A DNA stretch of 64,000 nucleotides from Methyloceanibacter stevinii. GTDB lineage: Bacteria; Pseudomonadota; Alphaproteobacteria; Rhizobiales; Methyloligellaceae. The translations under genes were made by a program, and so were the position numbers. The stretch lies in contig NZ_LPWE01000013.1 in assembly GCF_001723355.1 (NCBI RefSeq), positions 186,001 through 250,000 of the forward strand, in the 5' to 3' direction. The notes under the pieces were generated by a model. It was not told where the DNA came from. It did no database searches and saw nothing but the letters and a program-made list of their open reading frames with translations. Below, piece by piece: positions 10,126 to 22,444 of this stretch (position 1 is its first letter; each line of letters begins with the position of its first letter).

Positions 10126-11256
10126 TCAACGCGCCTTGGACTTGTCCGCGGGAGGCTCGTCGGCCGCCGGCGCGTCGTCGTGGACGGCCGCATTGGGGAC
10201 CACGTCGCTTCGGGCGGCAATGTCCCAGACGGCGATAAACAAGGCCGCGATCAGTGGGCCGACCACCAAGCCGTTCAGGCCCAAAAGCGCGATGCCGCCC
10301 AGGGTCGAGATCAAGACGATGTAGTCGGGCAGGGCCGTGTCCTTGCCGACAAGGTAGGGCCGCAGCAGGTTGTCGACGAGCCCGATCACGCCCGCGCCGA
10401 ACGCCATGAGAATGAGGCCCTTGCCGATGTCGCCGGTGGCGATGAGATAGACCGCGACCGGGAACCACACGATCGAGGCCCCCACCGCCGGCAGCAGCGA
10501 CAGGAAGGCCATCACCACGCCCCAAAGCACGGCGGCATGGATGCCCAGCGCCCAGAAGATGAGACCGCCGAGAAAACCCTGCGCGATGGCGACCAGGATC
10601 GTGCCTTTGACCATGGCACGAACGACGACGGCGATCTTGTCGAACAAGGCATCCTTGTAGTCGGCGGCGAGGGGTACCGCGTGGATGATCTTCTGCGAGA
10701 GCTTGCCGCCGTCGCGCAGAAAGAAATAGAGGAGGTAGAGCATGATGGACGTGCCGAGCAGGACGTTCGCCGTGCCTTGCCCCACAAGGACCGCCTGCGT
10801 CGCGAAGAACTGGCTGCCTTCGGCGAGGAGCGAGATGACGCGCGCCTGCATGTCGGCCACGTCCGTCACCCCGAAATGAGCCAGGAAGTCTGTGGCCCAA
10901 GTCGGCAGCGCATCGAGGAAGCGCTGAAGTATCGTGCCGAGATTGACGTCCCCCGATTGGATATTTTCGTAGAGCGTAGTCGCCTCGCTGACGATCGATG
11001 CGCCCGTGAACGCCACGGGGACCAGCACGATCCCGACGATGCTGAGTAGAGTCAGGAACGTGGCCAAGTTCGGCTGGTTCGGAAGGTGGCCGATGAACCA
11101 CCGCTGCACCGGCGAGAAGACCAAGGCCAGGATCACCGCCCACAGGACGGCGCTGTAGAACGGTAGGAGGATCCAAGCAAAAGCCAGCGACACCAGCACG
11201 AGCAGCAGGACGAACATCTTGTCCTGTAGGGCGCCCCTCTCGACTTCCCGGCTCAT
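10126..11256 (-). CDS. AI-2E family transporter (PerM/YdiK-like permease)
   Basis: A 376-residue polytopic inner-membrane protein. It has hydrophobic segments near 13-45 and 62-85, a long central hydrophilic domain (about 90-150), then a cluster of segments from about 155 to 350. Typical AI-2E family signatures are visible: FFLRDGGKLSQKI around 170-182, KGTILVAIAQGFLGG, and a late LLRPYLVGKDTALPD segment followed by GGIALLGLNGLVVGPLIAAL. The C-terminal 30 residues are charged and disordered. Some family members export autoinducer-2 and others act as Na+/H+ antiporters, so the substrate is open. It is transcribed away from recA. Confidence 0.88.
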   Translation of the reverse strand: MSREVERGALQDKMFVLLLVLVSLAFAWILLPFYSAVLWAVILALVFSPVQRWFIGHLPNQPNLATFLTLLSIVGIVLVPVAFTGASIVSEATTLYENIQSGDVNLGTILQRFLDALPTWATDFLAHFGVTDVADMQARVISLLAEGSQFFATQAVLVGQGTANVLLGTSIMLYLLYFFLRDGGKLSQKIIHAVPLAADYKDALFDKIAVVVRAMVKGTILVAIAQGFLGGLIFWALGIHAAVLWGVVMAFLSLLPAVGASIVWFPVAVYLIATGDIGKGLILMAFGAGVIGLVDNLLRPYLVGKDTALPDYIVLISTLGGIALLGLNGLVVGPLIAALFIAVWDIAARSDVVPNAAVHDDAPAADEPPADKSKAR

Positions 11257-11369
11257 GCGTTGCGCTCCTTGCCTCGGTTGGGCTCAATCATAGTGATTCA
11301 TGGTACGCCACGAAGCGCTTTTCCCAGTGCGGGCCGCGGACCCACCGGCAAATCCGCTCAACGCAGCGA

Positions 11370-11384
11370 GAACATCTTGCGAAC
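11370..11384. promoter_or_regulatory. SOS (LexA) box upstream of recA
   Basis: The sequence GAACATCTTGCGAAC is an exact match to the alphaproteobacterial LexA operator GAAC-N7-GAAC. It lies about 140 bp before the recA start. Its position and perfect match strongly imply that recA is DNA-damage inducible. This is knowledge of the LexA regulon applied to a motif seen here. Confidence 0.85.
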
Positions 11385-11521
11385 ATAGAACAAAGCATGT
11401 ACATTCCCCTTCTAACGCAATCACCGGCTCGCCGAAGCCCACGCGGGTGTGGACGAGGGGCCCGGGGCCGGGCACCGCCATTTACGCAAGCCCTAAGGCT
11501 GTGAAATAAGGAGATTCGTCA

Positions 11522-12664
11522 ATGTCGAACGCCGCGCTGCGCCTTGTAGAGGCAGGAGGGGAAATGGACAAAGAGAAGGCGCTGGAAGCCGCGATCTCCC
11601 AGATCGAGCGGGCTTGCGGCAAGGGCTCCATCATGCGGCTCGGCCAGAACGAGACCGCCGTGGAGGTCGAGTCCATTCCCACGGGCTCCCTCGGGCTCGA
11701 TATTGCACTCGGCATCGGCGGTCTGCCGCGGGGCCGGGTGGTTGAGATTTACGGGCCGGAATCGTCCGGCAAGACGACGCTGGCCCTTCACGTCGTGGCG
11801 GAAGCCAGAAGAAGGGTGGGGTTTTGCGCCTTCGTCGATGCGGAGCACGCGCTCGATACGATCTATGCCCGGAAGCTTGGCGTCGATCTCGAGAATGTCC
11901 TGATTTCCCAGCCCGACACCGGCGAGCAGGCGCTCGAGATCGCCGACACGCTGGTGCGCTCCGGCGCCATCGACGTGCTCGTGGTCGATTCGGTGGCGGC
12001 GCTCACGCCCAAATCCGAACTCGAAGGCGAGATGGGCGACATGCAGATGGGCGCCCAGGCTCGGCTGATGAGCCAGGCCTTGCGCAAGCTCACCGGCTCC
12101 ATCTCCAAGTCGCGCTGCATGGTCATCTTCATCAATCAGATCCGCATGAAGATCGGCGTCATGTTCGGCTCGCCGGAGACCACGAGCGGCGGCAACGCGC
12201 TCAAATTCTATGCCTCCGTGCGTCTCGATATTCGCCGCATCGGTGCCATCAAGGAGCGGGACGAGGTGGTCGGCAACCAGACGCGGATCAAGGTCGTCAA
12301 GAACAAGGTCGCGCCACCCTTCAAGCAAGTCGAATTCGACATCATGTACGGCGAGGGCGTTTCGAAGATGGGCGAATTGATCGATCTCGGCGTGAAGGCG
12401 GGGATCGTCGAGAAATCCGGGTCTTGGTTCTCGTATGACAGCGAGCGCATCGGCCAAGGCGCGAGAACGCGAAGACCTTTCAGGAGCCATCCGGACATGG
12501 CCGAGCGGATCGAGCGCGCCATCCGGCAGAGCGCGGGGCTCGTCGCCGAGCAGATGCTGGAAGGCGAGGGGCTCGAGGATAAGGGCGACGACGGTGAGGC
12601 GCCGGTCGAGGAGGAGACGGTCACGTCCATTTCGGGCGGCGGCCGCAAGAGCAAGCGCGGCTAA
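11522..12664 (+). CDS. recA: Recombinase RecA, with a frame-shifted patch near residue 315
   Basis: A 380-residue RecA: ATP-dependent strand exchange and LexA coprotease. Walker [10 protein letters not shown] is at 78-86; later [21 protein letters not shown]2-region [18 protein letters not shown] and the [13 protein letters not shown] region are all normal. The start ATG 11522 ([10 protein letters not shown]) matches the alphaproteobacterial N-terminus and follows AAGGAG; an internal ATG at 11564 also has a good site. Oddity: the conserved RIGQGRENAKTFL appears as [12 protein letters not shown]. The bases from about 12461 encode RENAKTF perfectly in the next frame, so about one base is lost before and two after the patch, restoring frame. 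Preceded by a LexA box. Confidence 0.95.
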   Translation: MSNAALRLVEAGGEMDKEKALEAAISQIERACGKGSIMRLGQNETAVEVESIPTGSLGLDIALGIGGLPRGRVVEIYGPESSGKTTLALHVVAEARRRVGFCAFVDAEHALDTIYARKLGVDLENVLISQPDTGEQALEIADTLVRSGAIDVLVVDSVAALTPKSELEGEMGDMQMGAQARLMSQALRKLTGSISKSRCMVIFINQIRMKIGVMFGSPETTSGGNALKFYASVRLDIRRIGAIKERDEVVGNQTRIKVVKNKVAPPFKQVEFDIMYGEGVSKMGELIDLGVKAGIVEKSGSWFSYDSERIGQGARTRRPFRSHPDMAERIERAIRQSAGLVAEQMLEGEGLEDKGDDGEAPVEEETVTSISGGGRKSKRG

Positions 12665-13053
12665 GCATGCCGGGTCCGGCCGGGCCGTAAGGGGCCTCCA
12701 GGATCCAATCAATCAGAGATCGCGATGGTTGAGGGCGTCCCGGTGTTCCCGGGGCGCCCGCTGCATTTGGGCGCCCATGATTTGGGGCACCCCGTTTCGT
12801 TGTGACTGCTGGACAGGGCCGGAGCGAGACCGTATGTCTGCCCCGATCGTCTTTCCCGTCGCGATCGCCGAATGGGAGGTCGTGATGCGTCCGGGCCCGG
12901 AGAATCGGTTAGGCTCGGTCGCTGGGTAGGGTCGCAACTCGCAGCAGACACGCGCATTCGAGAGCCGGTCCGTGCGTCCAGGGAGAGGCGTCAGTCGGGG
13001 CCGTCGGCAAAGGTGCTGCGAAGACGGCTGCTGCAACTTTGGGTGCTGCTGAA
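12665..13053. other. Intergenic region between recA and alaS
   Basis: About 390 bases without a supportable gene. The open frames seen are Arg/Ser-rich and lack ribosome binding sites. It contains the strong hairpin listed separately at 12733-12759 and presumably the alaS promoter, which I could not pinpoint. Confidence 0.5.
12733..12759 (+). terminator. GC-rich hairpin after recA, possible terminator
   Basis: GGGCGTCCCGG pairs with CCGGGGCGCCC across a 5-nt loop (TGTTC), an 11-bp stem with one G-T wobble. It lies 69 bp after the recA stop. There is no U-tract behind it, so termination is only plausible. Confidence 0.4.
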
Positions 13054-15842
<2,789 letters not shown>

Positions 15843-15845
15843 GTC

Positions 15846-17021
15846 ATGACCTCGGCCCGCTGGCGCCACTGGCGCCGAAAGGTCCACGAGATTCTGGAAC
15901 TCGGCGGCGACGTCCATCCGGCCGGATACATCGTCAACGGCTTCATCATCGTCCTGATCGTCGCGAACGCGCTCGCCTTTGCGGCCCAGACGGTCGAAGA
16001 ACTCGCCACGCGCTACGACGCCTGGTTCCGCGCCTTCAACGTCTTCTCCGTGATGGTGTTCACCATCGAGTATGCGCTGCGCGTCTGGAGTTCTGTCGAG
16101 ATTCCAGTCCTGTCGCGCATGCCGCCCTGGCGGGCGCGGGCGATCTTCGCCAGCCGCCCGATCATGATCATCGATCTCCTGGCCTTCGCGCCTGGTATCC
16201 TGACGTGGCTGTTTCCGGCGGACTTGCGCTTCCTGAGGCTGCTGCGCGTGCTGCGTCTCTTCAGGCTCGCGCGTTTTTCGCCTGCGTTGCAGACATTGTT
16301 TCGCGTGTGCAAGGAGGAGTCCGGGGCGCTTCTCGGCTCGCTCCTTCTGATGCTCATCCTGCTTCTCTTCGCCTCGACCGGAATCTACTTCCTCGAGCGC
16401 CATGCACAGCCGGAGGCGTTCGGATCGATACCGGCCGCATCCTGGTGGGCATTGGCCACGCTAACGACCGTGGGTTATGGCGACGTCGTTCCCGTGACGC
16501 CTCTCGGCAAGATGTTGGGCGGTGTCGTGATGCTGCTGGGCGTCGGCATGTTCGCATTGCCCGTGGCGATCATCGCCACGGGGTTCAGCCAAGAATCCGT
16601 GCGCCATCAGTTCGTGGCCACATGGTCGATGGTGGCCCGGGTTCCATTGTTCGCGGACATGAGCCGCGCAGAGCTTGCCGATATCACCAAGGTGCTCGAC
16701 ACGCGGAGCTACGATCCGGGCGTCCCTATCGTCCGGGCTGGTGACGTTGGCGAGAACATGTACATCCTCGCGAGCGGGGAAGCGCGTCTTCTACTCGGCA
16801 AAGGCCGGTCGGTGATCCTGAAGGAAGGCGATATCTTCGGCGAGATGGCGCTCCTGGAACACCGGCGGCATGAGCGCGACGTGATCGCTACGACCTATTG
16901 CCGGCTCTACGTGCTCGACAACCGGGCTCTGGCGCGACTTTCGCGGCGCCACCCGGGTCTGCTCGATCGCATTCGGCTCGCGGCGACGGCACAAGACGAA
17001 AACGAAGAGGCGCAGACCTAG
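15846..17021 (+). CDS. Six-TM K+ channel with C-terminal cyclic-nucleotide-binding domain
   Basis: A 391-residue voltage-gated-type potassium channel resembling the MloK1 branch. Segments S1-S3 are at about 28-120. S4 with repeated arginines ([17 protein letters not shown]) is at 128-144, and S5 at about 160-183. The selectivity filter TTVGYGD is at 207-213, then S6 to about 245. Residues about 265-375 form a cNMP-binding fold with [17 protein letters not shown], the phosphate-binding-cassette position. The start lies 3 nt after the corrected alaS stop, so the two are probably cotranscribed. The stop overlaps the convergent icd stop by 4 nt. Whether cAMP or cGMP gates it is not shown. Confidence 0.9.
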   Translation: MTSARWRHWRRKVHEILELGGDVHPAGYIVNGFIIVLIVANALAFAAQTVEELATRYDAWFRAFNVFSVMVFTIEYALRVWSSVEIPVLSRMPPWRARAIFASRPIMIIDLLAFAPGILTWLFPADLRFLRLLRVLRLFRLARFSPALQTLFRVCKEESGALLGSLLLMLILLLFASTGIYFLERHAQPEAFGSIPAASWWALATLTTVGYGDVVPVTPLGKMLGGVVMLLGVGMFALPVAIIATGFSQESVRHQFVATWSMVARVPLFADMSRAELADITKVLDTRSYDPGVPIVRAGDVGENMYILASGEARLLLGKGRSVILKEGDIFGEMALLEHRRHERDVIATTYCRLYVLDNRALARLSRRHPGLLDRIRLAATAQDENEEAQT

Positions 17022-18247
17022 GCCGCGGCGACGTCTCCGGCCATGGCTACCCGCATGTTCTGGTCGATCTTGTCGATGAAGCCTTCGGTCGAGAGCCAGG
17101 CTTGGTCGGCGCCGACGAGCAAAGCCAGGTCCTTGGTCATAAAGCCCGACTCGATTGTGTCGACGGAGACGGTCTCGATGGTTTTTGCGAACCGGGCGAG
17201 GGCCTCGTTGTTGTCGAGCTTCGCGCGATGCTTAAGCGCGCCGGCCCAGGCGAAGATCGAGGCGGTGGAGTTCGTCGACGTGGCGCGGCCTTCCTGATGC
17301 TGGCGGAAATGGCGCGTGACGGTGCCGTGCGCGGCCTCGGCCAGAACCGTGCTGCCATCCGGCGTCATCAGAACGGACGTCATCAGGCCGAGCGACCCGA
17401 ATCCTTGCGCGACCGTGTCGGACTGGACGTCGCCGTCGTAGTTCTTGCAGGCCCACACATAACCGCCCGACCATTTCAGCGCCGCCGCGACCATGTCGTC
17501 GATCAGCCGGTGTTCGTAGGTGAGGCCGGCTTTGGCAAACGCGTCTTTGAACTCGGTCTCGAAGACTTCCGCGAACAGATCCTTGAAACGCCCGTCATAG
17601 GCTTTGAGGATCGTATTCTTGGTCGAAAGGTACACCGGCATGTTCCGGCTTAGGCCGTAGTTCATGGAGGCGCGCGCAAAGTCGCGGATCGAACTGTCGA
17701 GATTGAACATCCCGAGAGCGACGCCGGAGCCTTCGAACACATGCACTTCGCGTTCGATGGTCTCGCCGTCCTCGCCTTCGAAGGTGATGGTGAGCTTGCC
17801 CTTGCCCGGAACGCGGAAGTCCTGTGCGCGATAGATGTCGCCATAGGCATGGCGGCCGATGACGATGGGCTTGGTCCAGCCCGGAACGAGGCGCGGCACG
17901 TTCTTGCAGATGATGGGCTCGCGGAAGATGACGCCGCCCAGAATGTTGCGGATCGTACCGTTGGGCGAGCGGTACATTCTCTTGAGGTTGAACTCCTCCA
18001 CGCGCGCTTCGTCCGGCGTGATGGTCGCGCATTTCACGCCGACCCCAAATTCTTTGATTGCGTGGGCGGCGTCGACGGTCACCTGATCGTCCGTCGCGTC
18101 GCGGTGTTCGATGCCGAGGTCGAACGGCACAAGCTCCACATCGAGATAGGGCTCGACGAGCTTTTCCTTGATCATGTCCCAAATAACGCGGGTCATCTCA
18201 TCGCCATGCAAATCGGCGATGGGGTTCTCAACCTTGATCTTATCCAC
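17018..18247 (-). CDS. icd: NADP-dependent isocitrate dehydrogenase
   Basis: A 409-residue TCA-cycle enzyme converting isocitrate to 2-oxoglutarate with NADPH. It has the type II (eukaryote-like homodimer) pattern: [18 protein letters not shown] at the N-terminus, [17 protein letters not shown] (substrate-binding), [16 protein letters not shown], and AHGTVTRHF with the following [13 protein letters not shown] at 18247 is chosen because GGAG stands 8 nt upstream and the reading upstream of it is Arg-rich non-coding. Usual length is about 404. The divergent neighbour is the TrmJ-like gene; the stop TAG overlaps that of the K+ channel. Confidence 0.96.
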   Translation of the reverse strand: MDKIKVENPIADLHGDEMTRVIWDMIKEKLVEPYLDVELVPFDLGIEHRDATDDQVTVDAAHAIKEFGVGVKCATITPDEARVEEFNLKRMYRSPNGTIRNILGGVIFREPIICKNVPRLVPGWTKPIVIGRHAYGDIYRAQDFRVPGKGKLTITFEGEDGETIEREVHVFEGSGVALGMFNLDSSIRDFARASMNYGLSRNMPVYLSTKNTILKAYDGRFKDLFAEVFETEFKDAFAKAGLTYEHRLIDDMVAAALKWSGGYVWACKNYDGDVQSDTVAQGFGSLGLMTSVLMTPDGSTVLAEAAHGTVTRHFRQHQEGRATSTNSTASIFAWAGALKHRAKLDNNEALARFAKTIETVSVDTIESGFMTKDLALLVGADQAWLSTEGFIDKIDQNMRVAMAGDVAAA

Positions 18248-18342
18248 GCAGCAATCTCCAAAAAAATTGGGTGTCGTCCGGGCCCGAAGGCAATGCGCCG
18301 CCGCCCATTGCGGGCCGGGGCTCCCTGTAGCATCGTCCGGCC

Positions 18343-19164
18343 ATGATGGAAACAAATGACCCGGTCGACAAGCCGACGAAAGAGCGCGCCGGTGCGACGC
18401 CCCCTTCGATTGTGCTGGTAAAGCCGCAACTCGGCGAGAATATCGGCTTCGCCGCCCGCGCAATGGGCAATTTTGGGTTGCACGATCTGCGGCTGGTCGC
18501 GCCGCGCGACGGCTGGCCCAACGAGAAAGCACTTGCCGCCGCGGCGGTGGCGGAGCCGATCGCGAGCGGAGCAACGGTCTTCGAGACGCTCGAAGAGGCC
18601 CTGGCCGACTGCAACTACGTTGCGGCCACCACGGCGCGGCCCCGCGAGATGATCAAGCCGGTGCTCAGCCCCGAAACGGCGTCGACGACGCTCCGCAGGC
18701 GGACGCAATCCGGCGAGCGTTGCGCGGTCATGTTCGGCGGCGAGCGCAACGGTCTCGACAACGACTCGATTGCGTTGGCCGACGCCATCATCACCGCGCC
18801 GGTCGATCCGAACTTCGCCTCGCTCAGCCTGCCGCAGGCCGTCCTGCTGTTCGCCTACGAGTGGATGAAGGGAAGCAACCCGGAAGCCCTCGGCCGGGCT
18901 ACGACGTTTGACGGTCCGGCCCGGGAAGGATTGGCGACGCCGGGAACGGTTCCCGCAAGCCGCGCCGCGCTGTTCGGCCTGTTCGAGCACATGGAAGGGG
19001 CTCTGGACGCCGCCGGATTTTTGCGGCCGCCGGAGAAACGGCCGACCATGGTCCGTTCGATCCGGAACATGTTTCATCGGATGGAGTGCACCGACCAGGA
19101 TGTCCGCACATGGCGTGGAATCATCTCTGCGTTCACCAGGCGGCCAACGTCATCAAAGGGTTAG
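18343..19164 (+). CDS. trmJ: tRNA (Cm32/Um32) 2'-O-methyltransferase, TrmJ-like SPOUT enzyme
   Basis: A 273-residue RNA methyltransferase. SPOUT/TrmH features: [20 protein letters not shown] near 22-41 (motif 1), [19 protein letters not shown] near 128-146 (motif 2), and [21 protein letters not shown] near 151-171 (motif 3, knotted AdoMet site). The C-terminal extension with [19 protein letters not shown] fits TrmJ rather than TrmL. It is divergent from icd across 95 bp. Two ATG codons are adjacent at the start, so the first residue is uncertain by one. The exact target nucleoside is inferred from family. Confidence 0.85.
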   Translation: MMETNDPVDKPTKERAGATPPSIVLVKPQLGENIGFAARAMGNFGLHDLRLVAPRDGWPNEKALAAAAVAEPIASGATVFETLEEALADCNYVAATTARPREMIKPVLSPETASTTLRRRTQSGERCAVMFGGERNGLDNDSIALADAIITAPVDPNFASLSLPQAVLLFAYEWMKGSNPEALGRATTFDGPAREGLATPGTVPASRAALFGLFEHMEGALDAAGFLRPPEKRPTMVRSIRNMFHRMECTDQDVRTWRGIISAFTRRPTSSKG

Positions 19165-19259
19165 CCGCGTCGCGGACCGTCACAGTTCCGCCCCGTTTCT
19201 CCTGTTGCGATGACCGTCAACAATGGTAGCTTCCGCCAGAATAATGAGAGGGGCGTCCG

Positions 19260-19937
19260 ATGAGAATTGCGTGGGCAAAGCTTGGTGGTGTGGTTGGTGC
19301 TGTCCTGGTGCCGTTGTGCGGAGTGTCGGCCCTTGCGGCTGCACAGACCACTGACGGCCAGCCGGCCATGACGACCCTCGCTGCAGAGGAACTCACACAG
19401 CGCAGCAAGCAGCCGGCACCCAGCCAAAGGGGTGGGCTGAGTGACCGCGGCGTGCGCACGATGTCCATCTACGCGTCCACGCTGATCCCCGACCGCGTCA
19501 AGGGCCCCGACGGCAACATGGTCGACATCGACAAGTCCGATCCGGCCAAATTCCTGATTCCGATGGACACCGCGCGCCGTGTCATCCAGGCTGCGACGCG
19601 GTCCGCCTATGCCGATGTCTGTGATTTGCCCGAGCTCGGCAAGGCGAACTTCCGGACGATGCTGGCAACCGAGCAGGGGAAGCAGAACTGGACTCAGGAG
19701 CAAATCGTGATGATCGAGACGCTGCATCTGTTCGCGACGTCGTTCTTTGCCGGCAAGGCTGCCGTACCGATCGAGCCCGATTCGGCCCCTTCGGACTGGC
19801 AAAACAAGGTCGTGGAGGAGGGCGAAGGCCCGGCGCAGAAACTGGTGCTCCCGCCGGCGCCCGAGTGTCCGCCGGAGCGGAAAGCGCAGGTCGAGGCCGC
19901 CATCAACGCTTATGTGGCCTCTGCCGGAGCCCAATAA
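19260..19937 (+). CDS. Secreted protein of unknown function
   Basis: A 225-residue protein with a clear signal peptide (residues 1-28, ending SALAAA before QTT), so probably periplasmic. A poorly structured Gln/Ser/Pro region follows to about 70. The rest is an alpha-helical domain with one VCDLPELGKANFRTML segment and a single later cysteine near the C-terminus (PPAPECPPERKAQVE). I recognise no named family. ATG 19260 is preceded by GAGAGG about 7 nt upstream. Gene order with rpsD downstream suggests nothing specific. Confidence 0.75.
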   Translation: MRIAWAKLGGVVGAVLVPLCGVSALAAAQTTDGQPAMTTLAAEELTQRSKQPAPSQRGGLSDRGVRTMSIYASTLIPDRVKGPDGNMVDIDKSDPAKFLIPMDTARRVIQAATRSAYADVCDLPELGKANFRTMLATEQGKQNWTQEQIVMIETLHLFATSFFAGKAAVPIEPDSAPSDWQNKVVEEGEGPAQKLVLPPAPECPPERKAQVEAAINAYVASAGAQ

Positions 19938-19973
19938 TCGGCCGAAGGCCCGCCACAGACCTCGAGAGCGGAA

Positions 19974-20003
19974 TTGACATTTTCCGGGTATTCCGTGTAA
20001 CAG
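19974..20003 (+). promoter_or_regulatory. Candidate promoter of rpsD
   Basis: A perfect -35 TTGACA at 19974-19979, an 18-nt spacer, and a weak -10 TAACAG at 19998-20003. It would give a leader of roughly 140 nt before rpsD. The -10 matches consensus at only three positions. Confidence 0.4.
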
Positions 20004-20152
20004 AACGGCTCGGCTCGGCCATTAGGGGCTGAGTGCGGACCGCCGGACGGATTTGGTGGTCCCAGATCAACCACCATCAATAGGTTTTTACGGCAGACGC
20101 GGGCACGTGGACCGCCCGTGGAAAGCCTGATTTGGCTTTGGAGTCTTGACGA

Positions 20153-20770
20153 ATGACGAAACGCATTCACGCCAAGCATAAGATCGATCGCCGGCTTGGC
20201 GAGAATATCTGGGGACGGCCCAAGAGCCCCCAGAACAAGCGCGAGTACGGACCTGGCGAACACGGCCAGCGCCGCCGCGGCAAGCTATCGGATTATGGCC
20301 AGCAGCTTCGCGCCAAGCAGAAGCTGAAGGGCTATTACGGTAACATCACCGAGAAGCAGTTTAAGGCCATCTATCACGAGGCATCGCGCCAGAAGGGCGA
20401 CACCTCCGAGCGGCTCATCGGCCTGCTCGAGCGCCGTCTCGACGCAGCCATTTACCGGGCCAAGTTCGTGCCGACGGTCTTCGCCGCCCGCCAGTTCATC
20501 TCGCATGGTCATGTGAAAGTGAATGGCCGCCGCGTGACGATCCCCTCCTACCGCTTGAAGGAAGGGGATGTGATCGAGGTGCGCGACAAGTCGAAGGATC
20601 TCGGCATGGTGCTGGAAGCTGCCCAGAGCAGCGAGCGCGATGTGCCCGATTATGTCGACGTGGATCACGGGAAGATGGTCGCCACGTTCACGCGTGTGCC
20701 GACGCTCTCGGACGTTCCTTATCCGGTGATGATGGAACCGAACCTCGTCATCGAATTCTATTCGCGCTAA
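20153..20770 (+). CDS. rpsD: 30S ribosomal protein S4
   Basis: A 205-residue primary 16S rRNA-binding protein and assembly initiator. The N-terminus ([18 protein letters not shown]) is the short alphaproteobacterial type. The S4 RNA-binding domain spans about 95-160, with [20 protein letters not shown] and then [18 protein letters not shown]. The length is as expected (205). Here it is monocistronic, away from the large ribosomal-protein operons, as usual in alphaproteobacteria. A strong hairpin follows at 20798. Confidence 0.97.
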   Translation: MTKRIHAKHKIDRRLGENIWGRPKSPQNKREYGPGEHGQRRRGKLSDYGQQLRAKQKLKGYYGNITEKQFKAIYHEASRQKGDTSERLIGLLERRLDAAIYRAKFVPTVFAARQFISHGHVKVNGRRVTIPSYRLKEGDVIEVRDKSKDLGMVLEAAQSSERDVPDYVDVDHGKMVATFTRVPTLSDVPYPVMMEPNLVIEFYSR

Positions 20771-20797
20771 GCGCGGGACCACATCCAGACGATTTTG

Positions 20798-20828
20798 CGG
20801 CCTGCACCGGTTTTCCGGTGTCAGGCCG
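20798..20828. terminator. Terminator hairpin between rpsD and DUF2182 gene
   Basis: CGGCCTG-CACCGG pairs with CCGGTG-T-CAGGCCG around a TTTT loop, a 13-bp stem with one bulged T. A T-rich stretch (TAATCATTTGTT) follows on the plus strand. It sits between convergent genes and may act in both directions. Confidence 0.65.
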
Positions 20829-20838
20829 TAATCATTTG

Positions 20839-21631
20839 TTAGGCCGCGACGATCAGGGCGGCCCCGGCGGCGATCAGAACGGCGGCCGCCGCCTTCGCCA
20901 GCCCCTCTCCAAAGGGGGCGAGCTTTTCGATCGCCACGAAGACCGACAAGGCGGCGATCCAAACCAGGTTCATCACCCCGCCGACGAACAGCAGCAGCAT
21001 GAGGACGGCACAGCAGCCGACACAGAAGGCACCGTGCCCCAGCCCCATGCGCCAGGCCCCGGCTGGGCCGGGGCGCCAATGCTGGGCGAGGTAGGCCGCT
21101 GGGCCGCGGCAATGATTGAGGCATGCGGTCTTGAGCGGCGTAAGTTGGTAGATTCCGGCTGCGATGAGGAGCACCCCCGACAGAACAGCGCTCCGCGAGT
21201 TCATCATCATCGTCATCAGCTCCGCCCGCTCCAGTGCGAACTGAAGGACGACAGCCAACACGCTGAAAAGAATCCACAAGGTCAGATACCCGCCGGCGAA
21301 CGCGATGACGCAAAGCGGGGCCTCTTTTGTATCGGCTTTCGCATCGGCGCGCTGGACCACCTTGGCATAGAGCAGCGTCATTGGGGCCGCGGAGGGGAGC
21401 ATCATCGCCACCATCATCACCGCCCACATGACGAAGGCGATCACCCAGTAGTAGGGGGTCCAAGGCCAGCTCTCGCCGGCCGGCAGCGTCATAGGCAGCC
21501 ACACCCGCTCATGGCAATGACGCTCATGCCCGTCCCGGCGCGGCTAGGAGGGCAGCCCAGGCCAGAACAATCAGAACCAGCAGCGCGCCGGCAACGACCG
21601 TGTTTTCCCGCCGGAGAAGCGCTTCAAGCAT
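20839..21631 (-). pseudogene. DUF2182 integral membrane protein, start region frame-shifted
   Basis: A predicted metal-binding multi-TM protein of DUF2182. The main frame (20839-21504) contains VMWAVMMVAMMLPSAAPMTL, the Met-rich family hallmark, and later KTACLNHCRGP and GHGAFCVGCCAVLMLL. The N-terminus lies upstream in other frames. ATG 21631 opens MLEALLRRENTVVAGALLVL and the first TM helix, ending LLA; then AGTGMSVIAMSG is in a second frame, and WLPMTLPAGESWPW in the third. Two single missing bases (near 21541 and 21510) explain this. It sits 16 nt after the DUF1326 gene, the usual partner of DUF2182, so they form a two-gene operon. Function unknown; metal handling is inferred from Met/Cys/His content. 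Confidence 0.75.
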
Positions 21632-21647
21632 CGCAAGCGTGGCTGCC

Positions 21648-22280
21648 CTAGGCGTGAACGACGCCCTTGTTCGTCAAGTGGATGTTGGCGAACTGGCCGT
21701 AGCTGTTCTCGAGCGTCAGCGGCATGGGGCCTTGCGCAGTGGAGGAGCCGCTTCCCATTTCCGCGATCAAGTACTCGAAGCCATTGGGCAGATCGATGCG
21801 AGCCCGGTGCTTGTCGCCGGTCACCGGATTACGGATCGGCTCTCCAACCATTTTGACGAAACCGTCGACACGCACCGTGCCGGTCCGTTCCTCCACGTCG
21901 ATCTCGATGTGGATTGGCCGAATCTCGGGCGGCAATACCTCGGTGAAGGTCGCCGCGAAGACGTTCCAGATGGTCTTGCCCGGCTCCGTGTTCTCGCCTG
22001 AAAAGATGGATAGCAGGGCATCGCGCTGTTTTTCGCTCGCGCGCTCGTCGATGATCAGAAATGCGGTTCCGTTGCCTTCGTGAATGGCCTTGGGCCACGA
22101 AAACATACCGACCACGTTCAGTCCGCTAAGATCGACATCACCGAAATGACCGTCCTCGAAACGATAGGCGCCTATCGCGTGGCAGTCCCCGTGGGTTGGC
22201 CGCGCATTGAACTGACAGGGGCAGCCGTAGTCGCAGTTACAGTTGATGAATTCGACACCCTTCAACTCCCAGTCGATCAT
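21648..22280 (-). CDS. DUF1326 domain protein
   Basis: A 210-residue cytoplasmic protein of the DUF1326 family, whose genes are regularly next to DUF2182 genes, as here. The N-terminus carries a dense cysteine cluster (INCNCDYGCPCQF, residues about 12-24) and then THGDCHAIGAY, suggesting metal or cofactor binding. The middle has MFSWPKAIHEGNGTAFLIID. ATG 22280 is chosen because GGAGG lies 7 nt upstream and it starts the domain (MIDWELKGVEFINC); the longer frame upstream is unsupported. The biochemical role is not known. Confidence 0.85.
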   Translation of the reverse strand: MIDWELKGVEFINCNCDYGCPCQFNARPTHGDCHAIGAYRFEDGHFGDVDLSGLNVVGMFSWPKAIHEGNGTAFLIIDERASEKQRDALLSIFSGENTEPGKTIWNVFAATFTEVLPPEIRPIHIEIDVEERTGTVRVDGFVKMVGEPIRNPVTGDKHRARIDLPNGFEYLIAEMGSGSSTAQGPMPLTLENSYGQFANIHLTNKGVVHA

Positions 22281-22382
22281 GGCGACGCCTCCATAGTTTG
22301 AGTGAAGTCCGTCCAAGAGCGAGCATAGGCCGACGACGGATCGAATCAACTCGGATGGGCAAACGGGCAAGAGTGTTGCCGA

Positions 22383-22413
22383 CAAAAAAGCCCGGGAACC
22401 GAAGCTCCCGGGC
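22383..22413 (-). terminator. Intrinsic terminator of the pur-bolA-grxD transcript
   Basis: On the minus strand an 8-bp stem GCCCGGGA/TCCCGGGC (22390-22397 with 22406-22413) with an 8-nt loop is followed by TTTTTT. This is a classic rho-independent terminator 32 bp beyond the grxD stop. Confidence 0.85.
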
Positions 22414-22444
22414 CGATAAATCTGTCTTGGATGCGGTGCGCCGG

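Noticed and set aside
10106-11287. Long alternative frame overlapping the AI-2E permease
   Set aside because: Arg/His/Gly-rich product; the true frame has TM helices and family motifs.
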